Source of the DNA: Bacteroidales bacterium UBA5507
GTDB taxonomy: Bacteria > Bacteroidota > Bacteroidia > Bacteroidales > Lentimicrobiaceae
Length of the DNA: 64,000 bases
Direction of reading: 5' to 3'
Assembly (NCBI GenBank): GCA_002426195.1
Contig: DIOT01000047.1
Coordinates: forward strand, 102,192-166,191
This document shows positions 35,885-45,254 of this stretch, in pieces (positions within the stretch are counted from its first letter, which is position 1; each line of letters starts with the position of its first letter). A program made the position numbers and the translations under genes. The notes below the pieces were generated by a model. That model was not told the DNA's origin. It saw only the letters and a list, made by a program, of their open reading frames with translations, and ran no database searches.

Positions 35885-36846
35885 TGAACCAGCCGGAGTT
35901 ATCAATAATTATTTGCGTCTATAATGAGGAGAAAAATATCCAACCTCTAAATAAATGGATAAATGAGTCAATTCACGATATTGATTACGAAATTATTTAT
36001 GTAGATGATGGTTCAACCGATTCTACTAAACAAGAAATCAAAAATCTGGATGACGAGAAGGTAGTCTTAGTTGAATTACGGAAAAACTTTGGTCAAAGTT
36101 CTGCTTTATATGCTGGAATTGAAATTGCTAAAGGTGAGTACATTGTGACAATGGATGGTGATTTGCAAAATGATCCTTCTGATATTCCAATGATGCTGGA
36201 TTTAACCAGGAAAGGTGAATGGGATCTCGTTGCCGGAGTAAGAAAGAATCGTCAGGATGGTATGTTCCTGCGAAAAATACCTAGTAAAATAGCAAATTCA
36301 ATCATACGAAACAGTACTGGGGTTCACATTAAAGATTATGGTTGTACTCTCAAGGTATTCAAGAGTGATCTTGCAAAGAACATTGCCCTATATGGAGAAC
36401 TTCACAGGTTTATCCCTGTACTTGCCAGTCTCGAAGGAGCCCGTATAACTCAGGTTGATGTGAAACACCACGCAAGAGAGTTTGGAAAGTCGAAGTACGG
36501 AATTAATCGCACTTTTAAAGTGGTTTCCGATTTACTCCTTATGATGTTTTTCAAAAAGTATCTGTCAAAACCAATGCATCTTTTTGGTGGTTTGGGCCTT
36601 GTGACTGCGCTTATAGGAGTTCTCATCAATCTCTATTTGTTAATATTAAAACTTCTGGGGCATGACATATGGGGTAAACCACTGCTTCTACTGGGAATTA
36701 TGCTTTTTCTTGCCGGAATTCAACTTATAACAGTAGGTATTATTGCCGATATAGTGATGAGAACATATTATGAATCACAGAACAAGAGGCCATATAAGAT
36801 CAGGAAAATTCACACCTTCAAAAAAGTAAATGAAGAGATTTCTTAA
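35884..36846 (+). CDS. polyprenyl-phosphate glycosyltransferase, ArnC/DPM1-like (GT2)
   Basis: Loads a sugar from a nucleotide donor on undecaprenyl phosphate at the cytoplasmic face. 320 residues. GT-A domain with DDGSTDST near 41-48 and DGDLQNDP near 91-98, then two C-terminal membrane helices (about 233-262 and 272-295), the layout of ArnC, GtrB and DPM1. Overlaps the ArnT-like gene by one base and the flippase-like gene by 17, so the three form a tight operon. The sugar is not predictable from sequence. Confidence 0.92.
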   Translation: MNQPELSIIICVYNEEKNIQPLNKWINESIHDIDYEIIYVDDGSTDSTKQEIKNLDDEKVVLVELRKNFGQSSALYAGIEIAKGEYIVTMDGDLQNDPSDIPMMLDLTRKGEWDLVAGVRKNRQDGMFLRKIPSKIANSIIRNSTGVHIKDYGCTLKVFKSDLAKNIALYGELHRFIPVLASLEGARITQVDVKHHAREFGKSKYGINRTFKVVSDLLLMMFFKKYLSKPMHLFGGLGLVTALIGVLINLYLLILKLLGHDIWGKPLLLLGIMLFLAGIQLITVGIIADIVMRTYYESQNKRPYKIRKIHTFKKVNEEIS

Positions 36847-37705
36847 AGCTCTCGCAAAAATCCTGATTTCTGCGGCTGCGATTTATTATGTCTTTACCAA
36901 AATTGAGATTGAAGATGTTCTGAATATCCTTAAATCGGTCAATTACTTCTATTTGGTTATTGCAACAATACTTTTTGCATTTTCAAAAGTGTTGTCAGCA
37001 TATAGGCTAAATTATTATTTCAAACCACTTGATGTTGAGCTACATACCAAAAGCAATCTAAAGCTTTACTTATTGGGAATGTATTACAACTTATTTCTTC
37101 CCGGAGGTATTGGTGGTGATGGTTATAAAGTCTGGATATTAAATAAGAAATACAGCACGCCTGTCAAACATTTGTTTTGGGCAGTTCTTCTTGATCGGAT
37201 CAATGGAATGTATGTATTGTTGCTGATTGCCCTATTGATGACACCCCTTCTGGATATTAGCATTACATGGATAATCATCTCTTACATTTTTATTCCGCTA
37301 AGCATACTGATTTATTTATTGATAAATAAGAAATTTTTTAACCGTTTTTACCAGACAATTATACAAGCGTCTGCCTATTCTTTTGGAGTTCAAATTTTGC
37401 AACTTCTTTCTGCAATGTTCATTCTGTTTGCAAACGATTCTTTTGACGGATTGACAAGCTACTTATTCTTATTTTTAATTTCTTCGATAGTTGCAGCCCT
37501 GCCAATAACAATCGGGGGTATTGGTTCAAGAGAGATTACTTTCCTGTTTGGCGCACAAGTCCTTAATCTCGATATAAATCTTTCGATTGCTTTAAGTCTG
37601 CTTTTCTACATTATAACGCTTGTGGTCTCATTCTTTGGTATATACTATAGTTTAAATCCTAAAGCGCTCGATTTGAAAATTAAAGTTCAACCTGATATTA
37701 ATTGA
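36830..37705 (+). CDS. flippase-like membrane protein (LPG synthase TM region / UPF0104)
   Basis: 291 residues with about seven membrane helices (ILISAAAIYYVFTKI; YFYLVIATILFAFSKVLSAY; further ones to about 280). The central GMYYNLFLPGGIGGDGYK is the signature of the UPF0104/AglD group, related to the flippase half of MprF. ALPITIGGIGSREITFLFG is also typical. In this operon it could move the polyprenyl-linked sugar across the membrane, but no member has been shown to do exactly that here. Confidence 0.88.
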   Translation: MKRFLKALAKILISAAAIYYVFTKIEIEDVLNILKSVNYFYLVIATILFAFSKVLSAYRLNYYFKPLDVELHTKSNLKLYLLGMYYNLFLPGGIGGDGYKVWILNKKYSTPVKHLFWAVLLDRINGMYVLLLIALLMTPLLDISITWIIISYIFIPLSILIYLLINKKFFNRFYQTIIQASAYSFGVQILQLLSAMFILFANDSFDGLTSYLFLFLISSIVAALPITIGGIGSREITFLFGAQVLNLDINLSIALSLLFYIITLVVSFFGIYYSLNPKALDLKIKVQPDIN

Positions 37706-37706
37706 C

Positions 37707-38654
37707 GTGAAAAGAGTTTTAGTAACTGGTGTTGCCGGTTTTATCGGTTCTAATCTTGCAAAAGAATTATTGGTTTCAGAACATGAAGTTATTGGAATTG
37801 ACAATTTCGACAGCTTCTATGACATCAAAGTTAAGTTAGACAACATTAAGCCATTAGCAGAGCACGAAAAATTCCATCTGTTTGAAGGAGACATCCGCAA
37901 TAAAGAGTTCATGTCGAAGGTTTTCGAGTCTACAAAACCCGATTGCGTTGTTCATTTAGCAGCAAGAGCCGGAGTTAGGCCATCTATTGATGACCCTGAG
38001 CTCTATTTTGATGTAAATATAAATGGTACAATTACCCTTCTGAATACAATGAAGGATAATGGTGTTAAAGATCTGGTTTTCGCATCCTCTTCATCGGTAT
38101 ACGGAAATAATTCGAAAACTCCTTTTGCAGAAACTGACAATGTGGATAATCCCATTTCTCCTTATGCAGCTTCAAAAAAAGCAGGTGAATTGCTATGCTT
38201 CACTTACCACCACCTGTACAAAATGAATATTTTCTGTTTAAGATTTTTCACAGTTTATGGCCATAATCAACGGCCTGAGATGGCTATTCAACAATTCGGA
38301 AGGCTGATTCGGCAGGGAAGACCTGTCACGATGTATGGTGATGGCAATACACGACGTGATTACACATTTATTGACGACATTGTTGCTGGAATAATTGCGT
38401 CTATTGACAAAGTAAATGGATATGAAGTAATAAACCTCGGTAATAACCAGACTGTCAGGTTGAGCGATCTAATTAATGAAATAGGTACTGTTTTAGCGCT
38501 TCCTGTAAAAATTGAGCAAAAACCAATTCAACCGGGCGACGTTGAAATTACTTATGCAGATATTTCTAAAGCTAAAGAACTACTTGGATATTACCCAAAA
38601 CATTCAATAAAAGAAGGGTTATTCAAAATGTTTATAACTGACCTAAAGCACTGA
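37707..38654 (+). CDS. NAD-dependent nucleotide-sugar epimerase
   Basis: Extended SDR, 315 residues, GTG start 2 bases after the preceding stop. Rossmann motif GVAGFIGSNL at 8-17, active-site SSSSVYG, and Tyr153-Lys157 in SPYAASKKAG. Sequence style (LAARAGVRPSIDDPELY, DGNTRRDYTFIDDIV) is that of UDP-glucuronate 4-epimerase/GalE-like enzymes. It probably makes the sugar donor used by the GT2 protein. The reaction (4-epimerisation of UDP-GlcA, UDP-Glc or UDP-GlcNAc) cannot be fixed. Confidence 0.88.
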   Translation: MKRVLVTGVAGFIGSNLAKELLVSEHEVIGIDNFDSFYDIKVKLDNIKPLAEHEKFHLFEGDIRNKEFMSKVFESTKPDCVVHLAARAGVRPSIDDPELYFDVNINGTITLLNTMKDNGVKDLVFASSSSVYGNNSKTPFAETDNVDNPISPYAASKKAGELLCFTYHHLYKMNIFCLRFFTVYGHNQRPEMAIQQFGRLIRQGRPVTMYGDGNTRRDYTFIDDIVAGIIASIDKVNGYEVINLGNNQTVRLSDLINEIGTVLALPVKIEQKPIQPGDVEITYADISKAKELLGYYPKHSIKEGLFKMFITDLKH

Positions 38655-38662
38655 TTTTTAAT

Positions 38663-39340
38663 ATGGGAAATAAGGAAGTCATTCAAGAAATTCTTTCAAT
38701 AATACCAGATTCTGTGCGCTTTGTGGCTGCCAGTAAAACACGCACACCTGATGAAATATTCGAGGTTTATAGTGAGGGCATCAGGGATTTTGGTGAAAAC
38801 AAAGTTCAGGAATTATCCACAAAACAACCTTTGCTCCCTTCAGATATCAGGTGGCACCAAATAGGTCATTTACAAACTAACAAAGTAAAGTATATTGCAC
38901 CCTTTGTTCATTTAATCCACAGTGTTGACAGTATAAAACTGCTAAAGGAAATTAATACTCAAGCACTCAAAAATGATCGGGTGATAGATTGTTTACTTCA
39001 GATATATATTGCCAGGGAAGAAACGAAATTTGGACTGAGTGATCAGGAAGCCATAGAACTGATTGAAGATTTCAATAATTCTGAGATGAAAAACGTCAGG
39101 CTTATTGGTGTCATGGGAGTCGCCACAAATACAGAAAATGAGAATACAGTACGCAAAGAATTCAAAAGCCTAAAACAGACCTTTGATCAGATTAAAGATT
39201 TGTATTTCAAGAATGATGAAACATTCAGGGAGATTTCTATGGGTATGACATCTGATTATCACATTGCTGTAGAGGAAGGAAGCACGATTGTGCGAATTGG
39301 AACTGCAATTTTCGGAGCAAGAGACTATTCAAAAAAATAG
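38663..39340 (+). CDS. yggS: YggS-family pyridoxal 5'-phosphate homeostasis protein
   Basis: 225 residues; PLP-binding alanine-racemase-fold protein. PLP lysine Lys25 in VAASKTR; other motifs FGENKVQEL, WHQIGHLQTNKVKY, GVMGVAT and MGMTSDYHIAVEEGST. It follows the epimerase by 8 bases, so it rides on the glycosyltransferase operon although its role (balancing free PLP) is housekeeping. Slightly short of E. coli YggS (234). Confidence 0.94.
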   Translation: MGNKEVIQEILSIIPDSVRFVAASKTRTPDEIFEVYSEGIRDFGENKVQELSTKQPLLPSDIRWHQIGHLQTNKVKYIAPFVHLIHSVDSIKLLKEINTQALKNDRVIDCLLQIYIAREETKFGLSDQEAIELIEDFNNSEMKNVRLIGVMGVATNTENENTVRKEFKSLKQTFDQIKDLYFKNDETFREISMGMTSDYHIAVEEGSTIVRIGTAIFGARDYSKK

Positions 39341-39358
39341 CGGGAACACCCCGTTATT
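39336..39358. terminator. bidirectional terminator between yggS and the M14 peptidase
   Basis: AATAGCGGG/CCCGTTATT stem (one G-T) overlapping the yggS stop codon, with T-rich DNA on the right and A-rich on the left, so it can serve both convergent units. Confidence 0.8.
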
Positions 39359-39390
39359 TTTTTTATTGAAAAGACGCCCTGAGGCACTTT

Positions 39391-41331
39391 TTATCTGTTA
39401 ATCAGAATTTTCATTGCATAATTACCTTCATCAGTCCTTACATTTACAAGATATATTCCATTCTTTAAAGAAGTCGTAGAAATGGACAGTTGAACGACAT
39501 TCTCTGGTACCAGATGAATTAGAGCAGCTCCGGTTACGTCTGAAATGTCAATGCTATTGATCGGTGCTTTACTAATGATATTGAACTTTTCACCTGTTAC
39601 CGGATTGGGATAAATGAGGCACTTTATTAAATCATAATCACTTGTACCAATAGATTCATTCACAGTTATATAATCATCCTTAACAAGTGTATCTGCACCT
39701 ATACCATTTGAGACTATTAAAGTAACATCAAAAGTTCCATTATTCTCATACTTTATTGATGGGTTTGTATCTGTTGATGTTTCAGGACTTCCGCCTTCGA
39801 ATATCCAAAGCCTTGATAGAGGAGACCCAAAGGAGTTGTCAGTAAAAATTATTGAATCATCTTCCTCAATAAGTGTATCAGAAGCAGTAAAATCAGCAAC
39901 CGGCATACCATTATATAACTGAACATCAAGGTAAGTGATGAAACCATCAGCAACCTGAACACCGGTAACTGTTTTATTCAAATAGCCTGGTGCTTTAAAA
40001 GTAATGTTATATGTACCACTTTTCAGTAGCCTATGGTAATTGCCTATTGGTAAAGAAGAATAAACCATACTTGAATCCTTGTCATGCATAGCAATAAAAA
40101 CCTCGGCCTGTAACGGTTGACCGGTTAATGAGTCAGTAACTATTCCCCTAACCCCGTATAAAGACTCTTCAATATAATTAAGCATTGATCTGTAATTATA
40201 ATTCCAAAAGCTCTCTAATTGAGATGTAGGTAATAATTTATTACTTGAAATTTCCAGCGTCACTTCCCTGCATTGTTGAAAGTAATTCATGTAATCCTGT
40301 CTGCCCCCAGTAATTGAGTACCAGGCATAACCATTAGTAACACCATTATCGAGATCAGTAAAGTAACCTAACGGTGAATTAACATGGCAGGTATCTGCGT
40401 AATTACGACTCACAAAATTCCACCATAAATGATCAGCTGTATTTCTACTCCATGTATCCCATGGGTAATTAACTACCTCAGCACCACCATGAAAATTAGC
40501 TGATAACACAAAATCACGACCTTCAGCGAAAGCCATAAAAGCAACAGTTTCAGGTTGCCATGGATTACCATCAGGATGTGGTCCATCAGCAGGATCAGGA
40601 TAGTTCCTGTTTAAATCAACATAGTTTGCATTATACCTCGTAGCTCCAAAAACTGTACTATTCCCTCCTGCATATGTACCATCAGGGTTAGCAAGAGGAT
40701 TTATCCAAATATCAATGTTGTCTACAATATTTGTAATTCTTTCGTCAGATCCATAATTCGACAACAAATAATCAATCAACCTAAGCGTAAGAACATACCC
40801 GGTTGTCTCATCTCCATGCATAGAAGATGTGTAAAGAAATTCGGGTTCATCTTCTTCCTCATGAACGTTGTCGCTAATTCTAGCCACAATAATTAATCTG
40901 TCTTCCGTAGTTGAGCCTATTGTGTCTATATCACATATCTCGGGATAATTTGAAGCGAACTCACTCATAATATCAAGATAGCCCTGATAAGTTGGATAAG
41001 TGTCCCATTCCATAATTTCCCTGACTGATGATGAAACATTTTCAAATGTTAATTCACCTGGCTTGGGAAGCAGAATTAAATTGAAGTTAAATCCGGCTTT
41101 GAGTTTGTTATATTCTTTTACAGATGCATAAGCATAAACGTCTCCATTTTCGACTTTATCTATGCTTATTATTTTAGTAAGCTCATTTGCATGTGTTGCA
41201 GCACCTTGTAATAAAAAATAAATTTCACCTTTTGTACCAAAAAGATCAGTTGTATTTGTTTCTGAAATTGGTTTTTGTGCTTGTGTTATGATGGCCAGTA
41301 TGGTCAAGAGTAGGGTAAAGTACTTTTTCAT
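39391..41331 (-). CDS. secreted M14 zinc carboxypeptidase with PKD and T9SS sorting domains
   Basis: 646 residues. Signal peptide (MKKYFTLLLTILAIITQAQ), propeptide-like region, M14 catalytic domain from about 115 with zinc ligands His172 and Glu175 (SMHGDETTG) and a later His in NFHGGAEVVNYPWD, catalytic Glu in REVTLEISS. Then a carboxypeptidase-D-type beta-sandwich (about 395-470), a PKD-like domain (about 475-560), and a C-terminal T9SS type A domain (YPNPVTGEKFNI ... GIYLVNVRTDEG, MKILINR). It should be exported to the surface by type IX secretion. Last gene of a five-gene operon, 8 bases after dapA. Confidence 0.92.
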   Translation of the reverse strand: MKKYFTLLLTILAIITQAQKPISETNTTDLFGTKGEIYFLLQGAATHANELTKIISIDKVENGDVYAYASVKEYNKLKAGFNFNLILLPKPGELTFENVSSSVREIMEWDTYPTYQGYLDIMSEFASNYPEICDIDTIGSTTEDRLIIVARISDNVHEEEDEPEFLYTSSMHGDETTGYVLTLRLIDYLLSNYGSDERITNIVDNIDIWINPLANPDGTYAGGNSTVFGATRYNANYVDLNRNYPDPADGPHPDGNPWQPETVAFMAFAEGRDFVLSANFHGGAEVVNYPWDTWSRNTADHLWWNFVSRNYADTCHVNSPLGYFTDLDNGVTNGYAWYSITGGRQDYMNYFQQCREVTLEISSNKLLPTSQLESFWNYNYRSMLNYIEESLYGVRGIVTDSLTGQPLQAEVFIAMHDKDSSMVYSSLPIGNYHRLLKSGTYNITFKAPGYLNKTVTGVQVADGFITYLDVQLYNGMPVADFTASDTLIEEDDSIIFTDNSFGSPLSRLWIFEGGSPETSTDTNPSIKYENNGTFDVTLIVSNGIGADTLVKDDYITVNESIGTSDYDLIKCLIYPNPVTGEKFNIISKAPINSIDISDVTGAALIHLVPENVVQLSISTTSLKNGIYLVNVRTDEGNYAMKILINR

Positions 41332-41339
41332 CAGAGTAG

Positions 41340-42239
41340 TTAATTTTCTATGGCCTTTTCTTTAAGTTCGTTAATATGATTGATAATAAGGTTTTGCGTT
41401 TGCTTGTTCACTTTAACAATTGGCAATCTCAGGCTATTAGTTGAAATTTTCATGTAGTCCAGGGCTGCCTTTATTCCCCCGGGGCTTCCGTCAGCGAACA
41501 AAGCTTCCATAAGCGGTAACAACTTATAATGTAAATCGCGCGCTTCACTCATATATCCCTTTAAAGCGGCGTTAACCATTCTGCTGAAGCTACCGGGGAA
41601 AGCGTTTGCAACTACCGAGATCACACCATCTGCACCCAAAGCAATCAGAGGAAGTGTTAAGGCGTCATCTCCTGATATCACAAGAAAACCTTTTGGTCTC
41701 TGTCTTATAATGTCCATTATCTGAGGTAAATTACCTGAGGCTTCCTTAATACCAATGATATTGTCAAATTCAGTTGCTAGTTGAATAGTTGTTTCAGCTT
41801 TCAAATTTACACTCGTTCTTCCCGGAACATTATATAGGATTATAGGAAGCTGAGTTGCACAAGCTATTTGCTTAAAATGTAAATATAAACCTCTTTGAGT
41901 AGGCTTATTGTAATAAGGAGTGACCGAAAGAATTGCATCAATACCATCATTGTCGGCAAGTTTTAATTGGTCAATAACTTCCTGAGTATTGTTACCCCCA
42001 ACCCCAAGAACAACTGGTACTCTTTTGTTAATCACCTCTTTGGCAAATTCAATAAGTGCTATTTTCTCGTCTTTTGAAAGTGTAACGGACTCTCCTGTTG
42101 TTCCCATTACAACAAGATAGCTAACACCATTTGATATGGTATATTCTATTAATTTCTCAAGGGCACCAAAATCTATTGTCCCTTGTTTGTGAAATGGTGT
42201 TACCAGTGCAACTCCTGTTCCGGTAAATCTATTTTTCAT
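41340..42239 (-). CDS. dapA: 4-hydroxy-tetrahydrodipicolinate synthase
   Basis: Condenses pyruvate with aspartate semialdehyde on the way to diaminopimelate and lysine. 299 residues, TIM barrel. Schiff-base Lys165 in GIKEASGN, Tyr137 and Arg141 in YNVPGRT, and GTTGES at 46-51. Lies between the DUF6913-like gene (25 bases) and the M14 peptidase (8 bases), all on one strand. Confidence 0.95.
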   Translation of the reverse strand: MKNRFTGTGVALVTPFHKQGTIDFGALEKLIEYTISNGVSYLVVMGTTGESVTLSKDEKIALIEFAKEVINKRVPVVLGVGGNNTQEVIDQLKLADNDGIDAILSVTPYYNKPTQRGLYLHFKQIACATQLPIILYNVPGRTSVNLKAETTIQLATEFDNIIGIKEASGNLPQIMDIIRQRPKGFLVISGDDALTLPLIALGADGVISVVANAFPGSFSRMVNAALKGYMSEARDLHYKLLPLMEALFADGSPGGIKAALDYMKISTNSLRLPIVKVNKQTQNLIINHINELKEKAIEN

Positions 42240-42264
42240 AATTTCCTTAATTGCTCAACCGTTA

Positions 42265-42864
42265 TTACTCCTGATTTTCAGGTTGATTAAATTTTAAATT
42301 GTTAAAGTAGTAAATTATTTGATTGATAAGCTCCTGGTAATCAATTTCAGCTGGTGTGTCTATCATTATATCATATGGAAGAGTCCTGTCATCTATTGTT
42401 CTCCCTAATTTGAAACTAGCTTTTGATAATGTAGCAATATAGTTTAAAGTAAAATTATCGGGACTACTTAAATCAATAAGCATATTGAATTGGGTATCAA
42501 TAAACTCTGTAACAAACTTCCCTTTTGGTCGGAATATAAAGTCGATGTCTTTGGGCAATATAATGTCATAGGACAATTTAGGTATGTAATAGGCAGGGAT
42601 CCTTTTAGAGTCATACAAACCAATAACCCAAACCTTTTTTCCTTGTTCCTGCATCTGTCGGGTAAAATCGCTAACCATGTTATAGTCTTCCTCAGACTGT
42701 AGGTGGTATATGATTCCAATAGTCGATGCAGTCGACAGATTAACCGGTTTTTTATTGCGTACCAGTTTGAAGGATTCTGCAGTCAAATATCTCTGACCAA
42801 AATAGACCCTGATTTTTCTTAAAAAGTCCAATTTTTGAAATTTGAAAATTACACTAGACCCCAA
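42265..42864 (-). CDS. conserved Bacteroidota protein, probably DUF6913 family
   Basis: 199 residues, soluble. Alpha/beta look: IGIIYHLQSEEDYNMVSDFT, KVWVIGLYDSKRIPAYY, FIDTQFNMLIDLSSP and LGRTIDDRTLPYDIMIDT. I recall DUF6913 proteins next to dapA in Bacteroidota; the assignment is from memory. No catalytic motif recognised. The pattern of Rossmann-like strands might bind a nucleotide or sugar. Confidence 0.7.
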   Translation of the reverse strand: MGSSVIFKFQKLDFLRKIRVYFGQRYLTAESFKLVRNKKPVNLSTASTIGIIYHLQSEEDYNMVSDFTRQMQEQGKKVWVIGLYDSKRIPAYYIPKLSYDIILPKDIDFIFRPKGKFVTEFIDTQFNMLIDLSSPDNFTLNYIATLSKASFKLGRTIDDRTLPYDIMIDTPAEIDYQELINQIIYYFNNLKFNQPENQE

Positions 42865-42921
42865 AAGGCATAAAATTAATAAAACTAATTATTGATAGTG
42901 TATGAACGTAAAAATTATTAA

Positions 42922-43467
42922 CTATTGTTCTTGATTAATCCATGCTGAAGTAATTTCGCCTATGAACATTCGGTGATAATCCGATTCGGGGTAGTGTTTA
43001 TTAATGAAATCAGCCAGAAAGTTCTCCCTGTTTATATCTTGATAATAAATCTTCTTACACTCAATAATTAACCTGGCTTCCGAAAAAGCAATGGAATGTC
43101 CAACCTTTATGGGAGATATGCCAACCTCCAAAGGCTTATTACAATCCCTGCCTGAATATGTTCCACAGAAATTTAACATACTCCTGAATCTTTCATCATA
43201 GAAGGAGCATGTAAAATAATCTTCTCTTTCTACAAACTGGTATGTATATCGTTGTGGCCGAATGAAAATAAATGCAACGTGTCGGTTCCAAAGCATGCCT
43301 AGTCCACCCCAACTAGCTGTCATTGTATTCATATTATCAATCGTCCCTGCAGTAATAAGCATCCAGTCTGTACCAATCAACTTAATAGCATTTTCATTTA
43401 ACTCGTCAGCTCTTACCCTTACAAAACCTTCAATTTCTGTGTCTTGTCTATTTGTGTTGTCCTGCAT
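42922..43467 (-). CDS. flavin reductase-like (FMN-binding split barrel) protein
   Basis: 181 residues. FMN split-barrel core: DWMLITAGTIDNMNTMTASW, WGGLGMLWNRHVAFIFIRPQRYT and the strand EDYFTCSFYDERF. This is the flavoredoxin-like group common in anaerobes. Partner and substrate unknown. The start codon lies 5 bases after the stop of the substrate-binding lipoprotein, so it is cotranscribed. Confidence 0.85.
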   Translation of the reverse strand: MQDNTNRQDTEIEGFVRVRADELNENAIKLIGTDWMLITAGTIDNMNTMTASWGGLGMLWNRHVAFIFIRPQRYTYQFVEREDYFTCSFYDERFRSMLNFCGTYSGRDCNKPLEVGISPIKVGHSIAFSEARLIIECKKIYYQDINRENFLADFINKHYPESDYHRMFIGEITSAWINQEQ

Positions 43468-43472
43468 ATACT

Positions 43473-45128
43473 TTAATTAGATTTAGTGTTTACTTTTTTC
43501 ACTCTTTTGAGACTCAATAGATTTAGGGGATTTGAGCCCAATCCACTTATATTTTTTTGTGCAAATCGAAGCACCTGGTCATAAAACAAAACAACTACAG
43601 GCGATTGCTGCATCATTATACTATCTAAACTAGTGTACATTATACTTCTCAAAGAATCATTGGTCTCAAGCATTGCTGACTCATACAATCTGTCGAAATC
43701 AGCCTTATTAAAGTGAACATAGTTTGGGCCTACAGGACTTTTATTAGGAGAATAAAACAAGGAGAGATAATTTTCGGCATCTGGGTAATCAGCTATCCAT
43801 GAGCCCCTGAAAAAAGGAAGGCGGGCCTGTGCCATATTTTCTCTCAGAGTCCCCGGAGGGGAAACATCTAATTTAAGGTCAATACCAATTTCTGAAACCT
43901 GACTTTGGATAAACTGAGCTACATCAAGATAGGTAGAATTTGTTGACAATACTATTTTTGGAAGCCCTTTACCGCCAGGATAACCAGCTTCAGCAAGCAA
44001 GCGCTTCGAAAGCTCTTTGTCATAATAGTAACCATATTCTGAATCTTCATCATAACCTTTTAAACCTGGTGGTATTATTCCTTTAGTACCTGGTGTACCT
44101 ATGCCGTTTCGTAAATATCTTATCATCTTCTTACGATCAAAGCCATAATTGATTGCTTTACGGATTCTAACATCATTTAGCGGACTTCCTCTCATAACCT
44201 GGTTATTGCTATCATATAAAAAACCCAGGTACTCGGTATTTAGATAAGGTTGAGTGTAAATGTTTATTTTGTCGTGATACTTCTCTTTCAACTTTCCCGA
44301 AGGTGTTAACAACTCATCTTTGTAAGATGCATCAAGACCCGACATAAAATCCAGATTCCCTTTAATGAACTCAAGAAATGCAGATTGTTTATCGATAATA
44401 AAAGAAACCGAAACAGCATCAAGATATGGTAACCTAATGCCTTCTTCGTCTTTTTCGAAATAACCCGGATTCTTCAACATAACAAGCTTTACACCTTCCT
44501 TCAGCATCTTAAATTCGAAGGGCCCCGTCCCTACCGGATTTACTCTGAAATCTTCACCCCAGAATTCCACCGCTTCGTGCGGAATTATAGAGCAATACTG
44601 CATCGATAACAGCCCTAAGAATGGAGGAAATGGTTTTGAAAGAATTATCACGACAGTCGTGTCATTCAATGCACGAACATCTTTGCGACCTTTAAAATCC
44701 TGTACTGCATTGAGAACCCACGCACCGGGTGATGCAAGTTTTTTTTCAGCTAACCTTTGAAGGCTGTAAACAACATCAGAAGCTTCCAATAACCGACCCT
44801 TGCCATCTTTAAAAACTGGTGAATCATGAAATCTAACATCATTTCTAAGAATAAATTCGTATTGCAAACCATCATCTGAAATTGTCCATGATTTCGCTAT
44901 ACAAGGGAGTATGTTAAGTGCTGTGTCAAGCTGAACTAACCCATTGAATAATTGGTTAACAATCCAAATATTTGAATGACTTCTGGCAAATGCAGGATCC
45001 ATTGAAGTAATTCCTGATGATTCATTGTATTTAAATACAGCTTTACCACCCTGATTGTCATAACTCCTTTTACAGCTTGTAAAAAGCGCAATGAAGATTA
45101 AAAAATAAACGAAGACCCACTTTAGCAT
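43473..45128 (-). CDS. ABC-type peptide substrate-binding lipoprotein (SBP_bac_5)
   Basis: 551 residues. Lipoprotein signal with lipobox LFTSC, Cys19. Family 5 solute-binding motifs: LVQLDTALNILPCIAKSW, YEFILRNDVRFHDSP, YFEKDEEGIRLPYLD, DVRIRKAINYGFDRKKMI. It should bind oligopeptides. No permease or ATPase genes are in the window, so the rest of the transporter is elsewhere or lost. First gene of the five-gene operon that ends with a secreted carboxypeptidase. Confidence 0.92.
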   Translation of the reverse strand: MLKWVFVYFLIFIALFTSCKRSYDNQGGKAVFKYNESSGITSMDPAFARSHSNIWIVNQLFNGLVQLDTALNILPCIAKSWTISDDGLQYEFILRNDVRFHDSPVFKDGKGRLLEASDVVYSLQRLAEKKLASPGAWVLNAVQDFKGRKDVRALNDTTVVIILSKPFPPFLGLLSMQYCSIIPHEAVEFWGEDFRVNPVGTGPFEFKMLKEGVKLVMLKNPGYFEKDEEGIRLPYLDAVSVSFIIDKQSAFLEFIKGNLDFMSGLDASYKDELLTPSGKLKEKYHDKINIYTQPYLNTEYLGFLYDSNNQVMRGSPLNDVRIRKAINYGFDRKKMIRYLRNGIGTPGTKGIIPPGLKGYDEDSEYGYYYDKELSKRLLAEAGYPGGKGLPKIVLSTNSTYLDVAQFIQSQVSEIGIDLKLDVSPPGTLRENMAQARLPFFRGSWIADYPDAENYLSLFYSPNKSPVGPNYVHFNKADFDRLYESAMLETNDSLRSIMYTSLDSIMMQQSPVVVLFYDQVLRFAQKNISGLGSNPLNLLSLKRVKKVNTKSN

Positions 45129-45147
45129 TTCATTCCGTGTATTGAGG

Positions 45148-45155
45148 CAAATTTA
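45148..45155 (-). promoter_or_regulatory. -7 box of the lipoprotein-dapA-M14 operon
   Basis: TAAATTTG on the minus strand, 20 bases before the ATG; perfect TAnnTTTG but no clear -33 box. Confidence 0.4.
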
Positions 45156-45226
45156 GATAAAAATGGCTCCATATAGTGTCTTCAAGTATAAATGAATAAG
45201 AAATGCCAGGTAAATTATATTTAGTA

Positions 45227-45234
45227 TACATTTG
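45227..45234 (+). promoter_or_regulatory. -7 box of the M1 peptidase gene
   Basis: TACATTTG on the plus strand, 20 bases before the ATG; perfect TAnnTTTG but no clear -33 box. Confidence 0.4.
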
Positions 45235-45254
45235 TTAGATAAATCACTTACAAA

